Assembly: GCF_041381155.1 (NCBI RefSeq)
Contig: NC_091138.1
Location: 17,547,255-17,611,254 of the forward strand
DNA length: 64,000 nt
Origin: Argopecten irradians
Lineage: Eukaryota; Mollusca; Bivalvia; Pectinida; Pectinidae
Reading direction: 5' to 3'
In this document: positions 26,801 through 41,800 of the stretch, piece by piece
Position numbering within the stretch: the first letter of the stretch is position 1
Layout of the letters: the number at the start of each line of letters is the position of its first letter
Made by a program: the position numbers and the translations under genes
The notes under the pieces: generated by a model
Database searches by the model: none
Told to the model about the DNA's origin: nothing
The model's input: the letters and a program-made list of their open reading frames with translations, nothing else

Positions 26801-29800
26801 CCTGATCAATGGTTTTTGGACAGTCTTTGGATGTTCTTTTTGCCCTTAATATTATAATTACATGCATTTTTTAAAGAAACAATGAAGATTGATATACATC
26901 TAAAAAGTAAGTACCTGAAGCCAGGTTAAAAGATCGTCCTTTGATGCTGTCTTTGGGTGGAGGAGACCACCAGTTCAGGAGGGAGCCAACGAGTGGCACT
27001 TGTCGTAGAACACCCTGAAATACAATTACGTGTTTGTTGATTTTTTTTCTACATTACCAACAGACAATACAATATAATTTTATTACTGATCATGGTGAGT
27101 TTCAGTCAGTATTGCACTCCAGTCATAAATTCCAATTTGTACAAACTGACATGAACTAAGCTACATTATAAGTAGGAACTAAGATTTATAGAGCTAAGGA
27201 AAATCATAATCTCTTTACCTCATTTTGAAGCTTTGATTGATTTTCTTTAACAAGGTCCTGGTTGGCAGCCTCAATTCCTTGTTTCACAACCTCTGCCAGA
27301 GTTTCCAAGTACTGCAAAATATTCGGTAAAGATATGAACAATCAATCTGTATAGATGGTGAGACAGAGAATAGTAACAAGCAGAGTCATGTAGACGATAA
27401 ACAAGTAACTAAGTAACTAATCAATTGGTAAATGTTTGTGATAATTAGATCAAACAGCTGTCTAACATGTGGTTATATAAGAGATACAACAAGAGGCCCA
27501 TGGGCCTTAACGCTCACCAGATATTTGATACAAATTAGTTATGTCATTTGCTAACCAACTGATGTCTTTTGTTCAGGAAATAGGAACATATATCTAATAG
27601 GTCTACATACAAAGTTTCATTAAACTTGGTGCATATTTATTCACACTACTGTGTTCACAAGGTTCAATAATTATTATTGCAAAGGGCAATAACTTTGTAA
27701 TAAGTTAGAGTCAAATCAAGCTTATTTACAAACTTGTCCGAGACCTTTCCAATGTTAGTCTACATACAATGTTTCATTAAGCTTGGTTCACATTTTCTCA
27801 AGTTATCATGTTCACAAGGTTCAATATTTATAATTGCAAAGGGAAATAACTCCTCCGTAATTAAGATCTAACCAAGCAAAGGGAAATAACTCCTCCGTAA
27901 TTAAGATCTAACCAAGCAATTTTATTAACTTGTCCGAGATCTTTCCAATTTTATTATAAATACAAAGTTTCATGAAGCTGAGTGCATATTTAATCAAGTT
28001 ATCGTATTCACAAGGTCAGATAATAATTATTAGTACAAAGGGCACTATGTCATGACAATTATGTCATGGTCAGGTGACCTAAAAATTCAACCTTGACCAT
28101 TTAATGACCTTGTAGATACACTGTAAATGACTGACCTTTGAAGATTCCTCCACTTCTTTACCAGTAACACAGACCAGTTCCAACAGTGACTCTATGGATG
28201 TATCTTCTGTGATTAACCCAAACTTTACACACGCAATATCATTATCGGTGAAACCTGAAATAAATGTTAATAGACGTTAGCATAGAAATGGTAATCATAC
28301 ATTTAGTTGGTATACAGAAAAGTTCAGAAGGCTACGCTAAATAGATAGCTAAACATTGACAAACAACATAATAAAAGTCAGTGTCATTTAGAGGACATGT
28401 CAGCTATTGGTGGTGGATGAAAACCTAGTATGAGGTTTATTATACACTAGTGATACCTCACTTTCATTTAGAATGTTCTAATTGTATTAAACTTGATCTC
28501 ATGGCATTGAATAAGTTAGATATTTCACCGGAATTGGAAGGCGAGCGAAGTAACCCCTGAGGGAAATAACCCCTTGGAAGCTCTGCACGTGACCAGAAGT
28601 TCACGTCATCTGCAACGTCAACCAACAATGGCAACGCTGTTGCTAAATTTTTTTGTATCCCGACGAATTTAGCAACGTTGTTGGGAAATATCTTTATGAG
28701 GTTTTTTTTACCAGAGATTAAAGCCACGCTATACGTAACTATCAACAAAAATTCAGGTTAAATTCAACTACTATTTTGATATTGTTAGTATTTGTAGATG
28801 TAATTGAAATTAAGATATATTAAAGAATATTTATAATGTTTTTTAATAACTTTGGTACAGCAGTTGTTGAAAGTCGATACATGTAAACATGCCTTCATTT
28901 TGAACTGGTCGCCATAGAAGTATGATTATTGCCGAACGGATGTCGGAAAGTTCATGACCTGTTTTCGGAAGAGTTCGGACAGACGTTACGTAGTTACAGT
29001 AGTCACATGACGTTCTCGGCAAACGACGTTACAATGTCGGCTAACTTTGGCTTGTTTGACTAAGTGGGACCCACCTAGCAATGTTTAATATTTATTTGAT
29101 TTTTATCAAAATATTCCGATCATAATCGCTCATCTTGACTTCGATTTAGTTTTGTCTCTGCATGATTTACAACAGGAATTTTTTTTCAATATTCTTCTAA
29201 ATCATGAAAAAAATAAGAAAGATATGGATATTGGGCCTTTAAGATAGCTTGTTGATGTAACAAATTTATGGATTTCTTTTAGTTTTGTTCGGTATAATAA
29301 AATAATTATGTCCTTATGTGTCGGGATACATCTAGAATTGTCTCCCTAGAAAGAGTTATTTTCTCTGAAGTGAGGGAGGGCCATAATCGTATAATGTACA
29401 TGACAACTGCTACATGTTAAAGTTGTGAGTCAGAGATGGAGTGACACCACTCAGTCACTGTTTTCCTTTAACAGTTTTGCTCTGTCGCAGCTTCCGATGT
29501 TAATTATTAAGTAAACAGTTAAAAGCCCATTAAGTGGTCGGAGCATGGCTTTACTGATGAAAGAAGTAAATCTGAGGGCAAAATATAGACGTTGTAGTCC
29601 AGTTATCAAAATAAGTTGGAAAGTCAGCTAAAAGTGTTCGAATTAATGTTAACCCAAGGAAAGAATTTCTTACTTAATGTACATGTACATGTATACTCAA
29701 ACTAAACATAAGTAGTTTGGCTTGTTCAATGAATTTGATATGAAATTGTTTAAATGCTAAAATATAACATCAGACCCCCACACCCATTATATGTATACAG

Positions 29801-32800
29801 TACCTCCATCAGACAGGGATTATTCTGTAATAAGATCAAACTTACCCAAGGAGAAAGCAGTGTCCTGTGATTTCAGCCTCTGTACAAGTTCTGTGTTGAT
29901 GACGTGGATTTCTTTGAGAGCTTCTTCTGGTAGGTCATCTCCTTTATTCTGACTGGATTCTGGTAAGTACCTATGCAAATCACAATTACACCAAATGAGT
30001 GTCCAATAGGTACCTATGCAAATCACAATTAAACCAAATGAGTGTCCAATAAGTACCTATGCAAATCACAATTAAACCAAATGAGTGTCCAATAAGTACC
30101 TATGCAAATCACAATTACACCAAATGAGTGTCCAATAAGTACCTATGCAAATCACAATTACACCAAATGAGTGTCCAATAAGTACCTATGCAAATCACAA
30201 TTAAACCAAATGAGTGTCCAATAAGTACCTATGCAAATCACAATTAAACCAAATGAGTGTCCAATAAGTACCTATGCAAATCACAATTACACCAAATGAG
30301 TGTCCAATAAGTACCTATGCAAATCACAATTAAACCAAATGAGTGTCCAATAAGTACTTACACAAACCACAAATACACCAAATAAGTGTCCGGTAAGTAA
30401 CTACACAAACCACAAATACACAAAATAAGTGTCTGGTAAGTACCTACACAAACCACAATTACACCAAATAAGTGTCCGGTAAATACCTACACAAATCACA
30501 ATTACACCAAATAAGTGTCGGGTAACTACCTACACAAATCACAATTACACCAAATAAGTGTCCTATAAGTACCTACACAAATCACAATTACACCAAATAA
30601 GTGTCCTATAAGTACCTACACAAATCACAATTACACCAAATAAGTGAAAAAACATCAATTACGAATCCTAGAAATAACTGTAAAATATTACATCAAGTTT
30701 AGTTTGAGTTCTATTACTTATAATAGATTTAAGAGATTAAAAATAATTAAGCTTAATTCTGACAAAAATCGGGTAAATAATGTGTTTGAATTAGGAAAGT
30801 GAGAACAGAATAAGACTGAATTACCATTAAAAGAGCTATACTTACTGCACGACTCCCAGACCTGCCCAGCTCGGCATATTTAGTAATCTTAGTCTTGAAT
30901 CTCTCGAGGTCAAACCCTTCAATTTGTCACGGTTCAGTACAGTAGCATCAAGGATCGCCTACAAACAAATTTCCATCAATCTGTGTTATTATCATTTTAA
31001 CATACATGATTATAATAGATTTATTTGAGGCAAAAAGAAGACAAATTGAGATATTTTGGCATAAAGAAATGTTCCTCTTCAAAACATTTATATCACTTTC
31101 ACACAAGCAACAACGAAAGCTTTACAAGTCTGAAATATCTTTTACCAAAGAATCACATAATGGCACGTTTTTGCAAACAAGCAGATAAGAATCTTCCAAT
31201 TAAGTCGAGCAATGACCATTTAGATGTCAAGACAGTCCACCAGACAAAACTATAATACAGCAACAAACATATTAAGTTGGTGGCAGGTGGACAGCTTACA
31301 GAATTAACAGTATAAATGATTGATATTGATAACTTGTCAAAACTATCCCTTGTCTACTCCAGATCCTTGTATATTCCAGTTTCATTGTAATATTTGTATG
31401 TCATTTTTTCAGTCTAAATTACAGTAATCAAAACCTATGTAATCAGGAATCATGTCAATTCTAGCCAAATACACTGGTCCCAATGATAATCGATTAAGAC
31501 AAAGTCTATGTATCATGAAGATTAAGTAAGACTTACTACTTGGGTCTTTAAGCAATCAAGCAGAGCATCCATGTCTTCCTTAATGGTTCCTCTGGCTGAA
31601 ATACAGATATGGGTCCTACTATTATATAGATAAAGATCCATTTGATGTCAATTAACCCCTCAAAAGTTCAGGTGTTAAGTTGTGTAGTAAGGAAGCAGGG
31701 CCATTGCCTTTTCTTCAATGAAAGAGTGGGATTTCATCAATTATCATAGAATCATAAAAATATAAAGCAAAAAATGTTGCAAAGCTTTCTTTTCAGCAAT
31801 CATTCCAAAATTACTTTCCAGACTGCAAAAACAATCATGTAACAGTGATATAGGATGTAAATCTATATGCTTCTATGTTTACCTTGTGCACTGTCGAGGG
31901 GAGAGAACCGGATACACACTCCCTCGTTTTCTACCTCCGCAACACGCAAGTCTACACCAGGGTTCTCTGACTGCAGAGTGTCGCCAAGCTGTAGAACCAG
32001 TAGTGTTGTATTACTAAACGTTTTATTAGAAATACATTCAGTATCTAAGCATTTGTGAAATGCATGTTATTACTGTATGTCAATGATATGTTGAAGCTAC
32101 ATGTATTATACAGTAAGAAAAAAGCAAAACAAAATTAGCAAGTCAAAGTGCTCACTTCATATACCATTGAGTTGTATTTTCCTTGGCTATATAGATGGAA
32201 TACATTGATAAGTACCCAAAGCAGCACTTACCCACACATTGAGGGCATAAAAGTACAATGAGGAGTACCACAACACTTACCCACATATTGAGGGCATCAA
32301 AGTACATTGAGGAGTACCCACAACACTTACCCACACATTGAGGGCATCAAAGTACAATGAGGAGTACCCACAACACTTACCCACACATTGAGGGCATCAA
32401 AGTACATTGAGGAGTACCCACAACACTTACCCACACATTGAGGGCATCAAAGTACAATGAGGAGTACCCACAACACTTACCCACACATTGAGGGCATCAA
32501 AGTACATTGAGGAGTACCCACAACACTTACCCACACATTGAGGGCATCAAAGTACATTGAGGAGTACCCACAACACTTACCCACACATTGAGGGCATCAA
32601 AGTACATTGAGGAGTACCCACAACACTTACCCACACATTGAGGGCATCAAAGTACAATGAGGAGTACCCATAACACTTACCCACACATTGAGGGCATCAA
32701 AGTACATTGAGGAGTACCCACAACACTTATCCACACATTGAGGGCATCAAAGTACAATGAGGAGTACCCACAACACTTACCCACACATTGAGGGCATCAA

Positions 32801-35800
32801 AGTACAATGAGGAGTACCCACAACACTTACCCACACATTGAGGGCATCAAAGTACAATGAGGAGTACCCACAACACTTACCCACACATTGATGGCATCAA
32901 AGTACAGTACCCACAACACTTACCCACACATTGAGGGCATCAAAGTACATTGAGGAGCTGGTGTCCTCCTGTGTATCATCCTCGTTAACAAAGGTATTAG
33001 AGGAGTAGGGAGCGATCTGCAAGCCTGGTAAATAAATACAAACAAACATGCTCATTACAGGCATTAAACAAACCCTGTCACTAAAAGAGTTTCATACTTT
33101 ATTACAGCTGGCTATAATTTCTAATGATCAGTATCATAACTTACAAATCTCTATGAATCCTATTGAGATAAATTTCAATACTTTGGCTTTGTTTTAGCAT
33201 AGTATTAAAACAATTGTAATTGAAATAATGTCTAACTCAAATGTCGACTAACTTCTTATTCAATAATGAAATACTCTTTTGAATTAGTGAGGATCTGTGA
33301 TTATCAACTTACTTTCATCTTTTTCTTCAATATATCTAAAGACTACAGTTGGGGATACAATTTCAAACACAAGCTGAAAATAAAATTTATAGAAAAAAAG
33401 TTACAAAAATGCTTTCAAAAAATAAAAATTCAAGCTTTTAAATCCACAAGCACTCTTTATAAAACCACGTTAAGCATTCTTTATATATCTGAACCTCTTA
33501 AACGTGAAGTGGTATACATGGCAACTGAAACCCTGTTTAGTGTCAGTTATTTAAAACATTTCACTATACCTGAAGGGGAGGTGTATTTATTTAACTGAGT
33601 TAACTTTATATGGCACTTTCATCATCACTCCATTTCATCATAAGTACATATTTTTGACTGCATTAGTATTTGTGTCCACACTCACCAGGGCATTGATTGC
33701 ACGAGTGATCATTGCACGTATTGTATTGGCAGGGGTGCCATCATCCTTTTTCTCTTTTGTCTGTTAACATAGAACATGTTTCATGTCTTGAAACAAATAA
33801 GCTTATTAATGATAGACCGATGGGATACATTATACTGTACCCATACAAATGAAATAACAGAAAGTAAACTCAAAATAATTAAAAATTGTTCTTGATAAAA
33901 ATACCGATTTAACTGTACTGCAGTTTCTAAAAAGTTTAAAAATTAATCATTCTTTTACTTTTTCATTCTAGTTCACTTCCATGTCTTGCATATTAAGCAA
34001 TTCTGGTGGACTGGTATACCTGATTCCTAAGAATCAATTTATATACCAGTACATGGTTTGTACTTACCACTTGTCTTATTGTCTTCATTTTCTCCAGTTC
34101 TATGTGCAAATATTCCGCCTACAAACACAAACAAGACACATACTTTGACACTATATAGGCGTGACAACCACCCAAGATTTCTTTCGAAAAATTAGGCAAG
34201 ATGATATACAGTGTATCTTATTACCAATAAAAACAATTTGTGGATCCAAAGCATGTTGCTTACAAACATCTGTATCTAATACTATAATTTTGTCCGATGG
34301 ATTGAATTTTCCTATACTGTTTAAAACCATATCAAAGCCTGCCATTTAAACTCTGGGCATTATAAATGTGCATAACAGCTTGAAAGCTGCATCATATTGA
34401 TTTCACTCACTCTTGTATTTCTTACATTTCTGGGACATGTCATAAATTTATGATGTTGTTGTATATCACTTAGAAAACTTACCAAGTCACATGATTGTTT
34501 GACGCGTTCCACGATACCATCATGTCCCAGACTCTGCAGACAGATCCAGATAGGCAGACAGTTGAGTTTGATCTGTGGGTTGAAGGTATTGAGGCCTGCT
34601 GCATGCACCAGAGCAGGGTCTGAAGATTTGTACAGGGTCTACAGGTCATGTCAAGGTACATTCATCAAGTGAATAAACAAGGACTTTTTACCTATACACA
34701 CATATATGTAGGGGTCAAAGGGAGGTACAAAATTCTATCTCCTGTATTCTAATTTCACTATCAGAGCTTGTAAAAATGATCTTTGTTAATAACCACACAG
34801 TGAATTCAGAAATACAGTATATCCTTGTTAGATTGGCCATATAAAATCATCAATTGAAAGATGTTACAAGGGTTAATCAGGTAACATCTACAGAAGATAA
34901 TGGATGCACTGAATTTATACCCTTGGTAATACATGTACATGATTTTTTAGTAACTTTGATAGCAAAGGTTTATTTAAACCTTATATGCAAAACTGGGATT
35001 TTACACTCAGAAAGTAAGTATAGTTTTGAAATAATACAGGTGGTAAAAGTCAACAATGCTTTAGTGTAGGACAACAGTGATAATACAAAGGATACAGCAT
35101 GTGGTAGGCCAGGAATACCCAGCCATTTGCCCAGTGATACGGTCATACTGTCCCCAGCCTTACATGACAGTACAGAGGTGGGCACAGACACCAGGGTAAG
35201 TGTGGCGAGATTGTTCCTGAAAAATAACACAAATCAAGTTAAATATAGGAACATGTAGCAATATATGGAAGGAATACTATTGCAAACCTTTCAGGTAAAA
35301 CACGTAGAGTAAGAGAACCAACGCTCTGAAGTGTTGAAAAGCGGTGCCATGACTGCTGGATGGATATCGCGTGATATTCAACAGAGATCCTTAGGATGTG
35401 AAGACATAATCAAAGAATAAACGAATACTCAACATCCATTGCAGTTGATTTTATTATTTAGAGGAACAAATTGTCTACATGTTTCGGCCGCTAGGCGACC
35501 GTCATCAGGACAATTTTGGTATATCAACAGTGACGCTAAAGTAAAGAATTGCGGTAATATTAATGACGTAATGAACAATAGATTATTTGTGAATGGACAA
35601 TTGTATACAGAGCTATATCAAAATATACACAGTTATAAGTCCTATGTGGATTTGAAAATGCCGTACACGGAGTGTATAAGGACATCTGGTGGTATTGCAT
35701 TCACATCATTCTCATCTAGGCAAAAGGTATCTTCCAGACTGTTCATGTTCATAGGGGATTGAGGTTTATCATCATAAGCTACATAATTGTATAAAAAATG

Positions 35801-38800
35801 ATGACAGTTCCTGGAAATATATCTCTTCATCATCTGAAGATAGATGTAGATCTTCTTCTAGTGTGTTATCGACTTGTAACTGTATATATTTTGATATAGC
35901 TCTGTATACATTTGTCTATTCAAAAATAATCTATAGTTCATTATGTCATTAATATTACCGCAATTCTTTACTTTAGCGTCACTGTTGGTATACCAAAATT
36001 GTCCTGATGACGACTGCCTAGCGGCCGAAACATGTAGACAATTTGCTCCTCTAAATAACAAAATCAACTGCAATGGATGTTGAGTATCCTTTTATTCTTT
36101 AATTATTGCAAACCTTTGTAATCTACATTTAATAACAAAGGCGAAAATACTCTTATCAAACCAGGGGAAGGGTTCACTTCCTTATCATACAATCCCCCAA
36201 CAGCAATTATCTAATGAATTCACCTATCATTGTGATGTCATGTATTGATGCTTAGCTTTATGTTAGGTATTGAATATGATGGAACAAAATAGCCTACCTA
36301 CATGTACCGTATTCGACCCAATAAGCGCCCAGGGCGATTAAAAAATTGAAAAAGTGCTAATAAGACGAAATTATTGCAAATTTATACAGTTTCTAGTCTT
36401 TCCTTATGCCTGGGCAATTGAAACGAAGGCCTCAAAAAATGGGGAGGGGCGCTTATAGGGACATGGGCGCTTATTGGGTCGAATACGGTATTTAGAGATT
36501 TTTTTACTTTCAATTTAAAGTGCATAATTTATTTAGAAATGTGAAGACAGAATTCTCAGTAAGAGGTTATTATTTGATGTATAAATATTACATTGTAATA
36601 TTTTATATACAATGGGATTGGGCAACTTATATGAAGCTGTCTCCTTAGTGGTTTATGAGACTCATCTTAAAGTTCCATATGAAATGAAAACATCTATAAG
36701 TATTAGACCACTAAATATATATACAATGTATATACATTTGTACTTAATTGTATCTGTTGAACACTTGACACTCACCCTTCCACATGGAGCCAAATGGAAT
36801 TCTTCCTACAGACGTCCTGTAATCTGTCTACATTATCAACATGACCTGTAAGTGGTGTTCCTAAAACACAGCGAAATGAAAATAACATCAGATCCCTTTA
36901 TATTGATCTTCTATTTCCCTGTCATATGGCTTTTAAAGTTAACCATACTTTTTCACCAGAATTAGTATTTTGCCAGAAGCATAATATATGAAAAGTTTTG
37001 AATAAACCACAGATATTATTCATGAGTAACGAAATTGACTTAATTATCATAATATATCCAATTATGGATCATTCTTTATTGCCATTGGGCACTTATCAAC
37101 AACAGCTTTACTTATCTGCTATGATTTGGTGCATGGCATGCAGTAACACTAAGGATTTTCTTTTCTTTTTTCACAATTGTGGTATATACTAAACCAGAGT
37201 TAGTCATGAAGTATTCTTAATTTGTCTGATAATTTGTAGAACAAACCTGCGTAGGCTACCAGAAGGGTGGGAGTTTTAGCTGCTGCTATATCATCCTGTA
37301 TGAGTTTCTCCAGCATCGCTATATCCTGGTCAAACAAAAAATACATTCTGGTTACAAAATAACCCTGATAGCAATGGCAACAACAAACAAAACAAATATA
37401 TCAAAGAAATAAAAAAAAATTCATGCATCCAATTTAAAAAATTGATATTCAGGTATCTTAATGCATATTTTATGGTAACTATTATAATCTGCTTCATTAC
37501 AAGAAATGATCAAGGTGTTTTTAGGTTATTCCTTGCCAAAGTGTGGACAACGAATATAAATATTTTTATGTCAGTCGATACTAGCAGATAAACATTAAGA
37601 GGAAGCTGAACTCAAACCAGCGCTTTCTGTCAGATTTGAACTCAAACCAGCGCTTTCTGTCAGATTTACAACAGAATACCTGACAGAAAGATTACGCACA
37701 TTGCCAACCTATATTGTTTACCTGCTCCAATTCACTCACAACAGATCTTATTTACAATCAAAAACACCAGTCAAAAGTGATAGCCAATCATAACAGCGTA
37801 AAACTTGCTAAAAACACAAATGATCAGTATTAAATTCTAGTATGTATCCACCATTTTGATATAAATTCAACTACATATATTAATGTTTTAAAGCAGCAAT
37901 GTTAAGAGAATTTTAAAGCAGCAATGTTAAGAGAATGTTACTGACCATTTTATGACTTGGTTCAGCTCCAGATTCACATGGCACAGTGCTTATACTTGAC
38001 ATTGGTAGTCCTAACTGTAAAAAAAATAGTTCATATCATTAAGTTAATTAAATTATATAATCAGTTTCAATAAGAGAAAATTTTATAATTTGAAGATCAA
38101 TAAATACTGTCATTATAATAAAACCCCAGCACCAAAGTATTGAAGAATTCCATGGGCTATTACATCTATAAATTACAATAAAAGCAGTTTGTACCCTCAT
38201 TATTTTTCTATTATTTTACAATATTTAAACACATAAATAGTGATACACACTGCTAAAAAAACACTTACAAATAATGTAAATAAATTATACAAGGGCAGAC
38301 AACTCACTAGTAAACAAGGGAGATAATCAGTCTACAGACGATGCTTTACCTGTGAACACAGACTTACCTGCAGACAGAGATAGGCACTGAGATGAGGACT
38401 AGCTGCAGCACTAATATAAATGACTGGAGGTCGTGAGTACAGGGCTTCAAATCCTTCTGCAGCATATTTAGGGTACTTTTGATAAAGAGCAAGGCGGCAG
38501 ATCTTCACCAGGCCATCACGCTCATCCTCACAGAACACAGCCGAAGCATCCATAAACCTATAGATTTAGCAAAGAGGCATCCATAAACTTATAGATTTAG
38601 CAAAGAGGCATCCATAAACCTATAGATTTAGCAAATAGACAGAATAACCACTTTTTGTATTGCCAGTGATAAGTATATGATGTGTTTAGTTCTTTGTACT
38701 GTAATTGTAGATATGATGTTTCTCAATGTTTTTGTAACTTTTTTAGCTATTAATATCATGTTTCTCAATTTTTTTTTATTTTATAAATTTAAGTTTAAAA

Positions 38801-41800
38801 GTTAATTCTTAATGCTTCAGTATCTGTATAATAGATCTAGTTTTAGGAAATTACTTGCTTTTAGTATCTTTTTTTGAGTATTACCTACCTAAATAATCTG
38901 GATAACCAGAGATTGCAGTCTGACGTTATCTTCTCTGTGAACTTTTTGAGATTATCTTCGTTAAGCATCGATGCATAGCTGGCCAAACTGTGAGCCAAAA
39001 TGGCTGCTCTCCCATGTTCATCTAAAGCTGGTAGCAGTGTACGATGTCTGGAAAAAAATATATCATATGAAATACATAGACAACAGAAACAACTAATGAT
39101 GAAATTAATGAGTTTATTCTGTTTTAAACCCTATCAACAACCGGGGTAATTTAAGGTTATGCAAGGTTAAGGAGATGGAGTAACCCAAGAAAACATGGAG
39201 AGCTGCGACCAATGATATGTACTTAGCAAGAAATATTCTGTAACTACTGTAAATACCTTCTTGTTTCTTCGTCAAAGCTTTCATCATCCTCGCCATCGTC
39301 TTCATCTTCCTCCTCTCCTTCCTGATGTGTCTGTCCCTCAGTGTTCTGCTGGTCCTGAACCGGCCCTGTACCAGTATTGCTCTCTTCTTCCACTTCCTCT
39401 TCTTCTTCAAACTCTACATCTTTCTCTCCAAACACCATCAAGTTTTCAATGGATCTCATCACAGACTTCATGCCCTGTCCCCTGATGAAAAAAATATAAC
39501 TATGCATGTAAACAGTTAACTCCAAGCAAGACTGCTGATTTGTTTAATGCTATAATAATATTTTCATGGAATCAATATTGTTAATTATCATTTTCATTTC
39601 CTAATATATTCCCATTTTTGTATGCATTCATTTTCATAATTTGACCATAAGTTTTCATCAAAGATGTCTACTTACTCTCCCTTCAGAGCTTCTGGTATAT
39701 GTGCTGTGGCTCTGGCTTTAATTCGTGCTTTCCTTTCATTTTCCATTTGTCTGAAATGATCAAATTGTTTTATTTTGTATAGTGTTATCATAATATTCTT
39801 CTATTCTTGTGATTTACAGCTTTGATTTAGTAATCTATGTCTTTTCATTATTATCATTCTGAAATTAGTAGCTTGTATATTTAGAGGTACAATATTAATT
39901 TTGGAATAAGGAAAAGATTTGAATAAGGAAAAAATTGGCGGTATTGATGTTCATATTATGATAGGCAATGGATGCTTAAACTATACCACAGGTATTTAGT
40001 TGGCTTAACTAAATACTGCAATAAATATTATACAGATACATTAATGACATGTTCTATCTTTTCAAACCATTTCACGAATAACACATACTCATTCAGTTTA
40101 TCCAGAAGTTCTGTGTTTTTTGAAACATGTTCCTCAAGCTCCTTCATCATGGGATCCATAAACATCTGTGGATAGAAAATGACTGTGTTAATAATATTCT
40201 TCAAGCCATATTAATATGACATCCAGTCTTTTTTATCAATGATGATAATTCTTTATTTTTAATCGATTGGAGGTTTAATATTCAGTAAAATTATATTTCA
40301 TGAATAATCCATTCTTAAGTCATATATCTGTGAAAACCAAGATTTGGAAAGCCAAATGTGTACCATAATTACAAATGTTTCAAATTTTCTATTGCACTTT
40401 TGTTCTTTTGCAATGTTTCCTTGACAACAATAATTCATTACTTTAAACCCTATTGAAGGTGTTAATCTTTTGTCACATGTGAATTAGACTATTCGGAAAA
40501 AAGTGTGCAATTTCAGAGGCTTCTTGATTCAGTCTCAGAGTAATACTAGTATTATCATAACCTGGGTTGTAAAAGTAAGTTAGTAACTCTAATGCTCTGA
40601 CATTTTGAAGGGTAATTTGATGCTTTCTTGCAACAATCACCTTTGATATATAAATACAGTATAACTTGTCTAAACCGAACCCTGTATAAACCGGAAACTT
40701 GTCTATACCGATTAATTTGTTTGGTCCCGGCAAATTTCTTAATAAACTATAGTACCCAAAACCTGCATAATCCGGAACCTGTCTACTCTGTAAACCGGAA
40801 CTGTCATGGTAATGTTACTATACCTTTCTTTGTAAAATTAACTTGGGCAAACCGGCAGCAATGTTTTTACAACATGGGACTGATCATGAGGCGCCTACAG
40901 GGATTTACCTGTTCCGGTATACTGGTTATAGTGACAACTTTTCACTTTTTATTCGATGGTTTTGTTGCATGTACATTGTATTTGTGAATACTTTTCACGG
41001 TCAATTCTAACAATAAAACATACACATAACTTCTGAGAGTTCATTTGAATGTAGCACACTGAGAGAAATGGATCGTACATGTACACATCAGAAACCAAGA
41101 AAACGTATAGGATGGAATTCTGTGTCTAGTTCTATCATGTACATATATGAGAATAAATGTTTGTGCTGTAATACAAAAAATCTTCTGATGATTTCCATGT
41201 GAACATATTGTGATAAGGTTCTATCCTCTATAAAACGGACACCTGTATAAACCGAACAAATAGACTGGTCCCGTTCACATCCGGTTTAGACAAGTTATAC
41301 TGTATTTAGATTAACAGGTTGGTTAAATTGTCTGGAGCATTTAAAGTGAATAGTCGGGCAAAGAAAACAAGTCTAAATGCGTTCATTGGCCTTCCAAACG
41401 TTCTCACATTTTAATACGACGGCCAAGTTCTGCTTACGTTTCCCAGTTCTGACCATTAAAGTAAAGGAAAGTTGAAAGCATTGAAAGCGAGGCTGCGTGG
41501 AAATGTAACCACGGACATAGTCAGCCGGGAGGACATTTTAGGATTACTATACTTTAAATTAATTTCTTTGTACGCAGACAGATTTTGGCGAGAGATTTTT
41601 ATTTTTCTATTTCATAAGAAATTATACTGGATACATTCACACCATTTTTACCGACTTTAGCCATCCTTGCCCGACTGTTCACTTTAAAGACTCTGAATAG
41701 GAGAGCCTTGCATGTTTATCATACTGAAGATTCAGGTTTATAAATTCCTGGTCTGGACACTTTATGAAATACAACAGCAATCGACCCAATAAGCGCCCCT

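Noticed and set aside
33266..33598. Plus-strand 110-codon ORF
   Set aside because: It overlaps PDXDC1 exon 14 on the opposite strand and AT-rich intron; there is no domain.
35439..36073. Pair of ORFs (107 and 71 codons) with similar proteins on opposite strands
   Set aside because: They are mirror translations of the two arms of the fold-back element.
37606..37936. Direct duplications near PDXDC1 exon 7 ('accagcgctttctgtcagat' and 'tttaaagcagcaatgttaag') as further junction repeats
   Set aside because: They lie close to the exon 7 donor but do not include the splice site or exon bases, so they do not fit the pattern.
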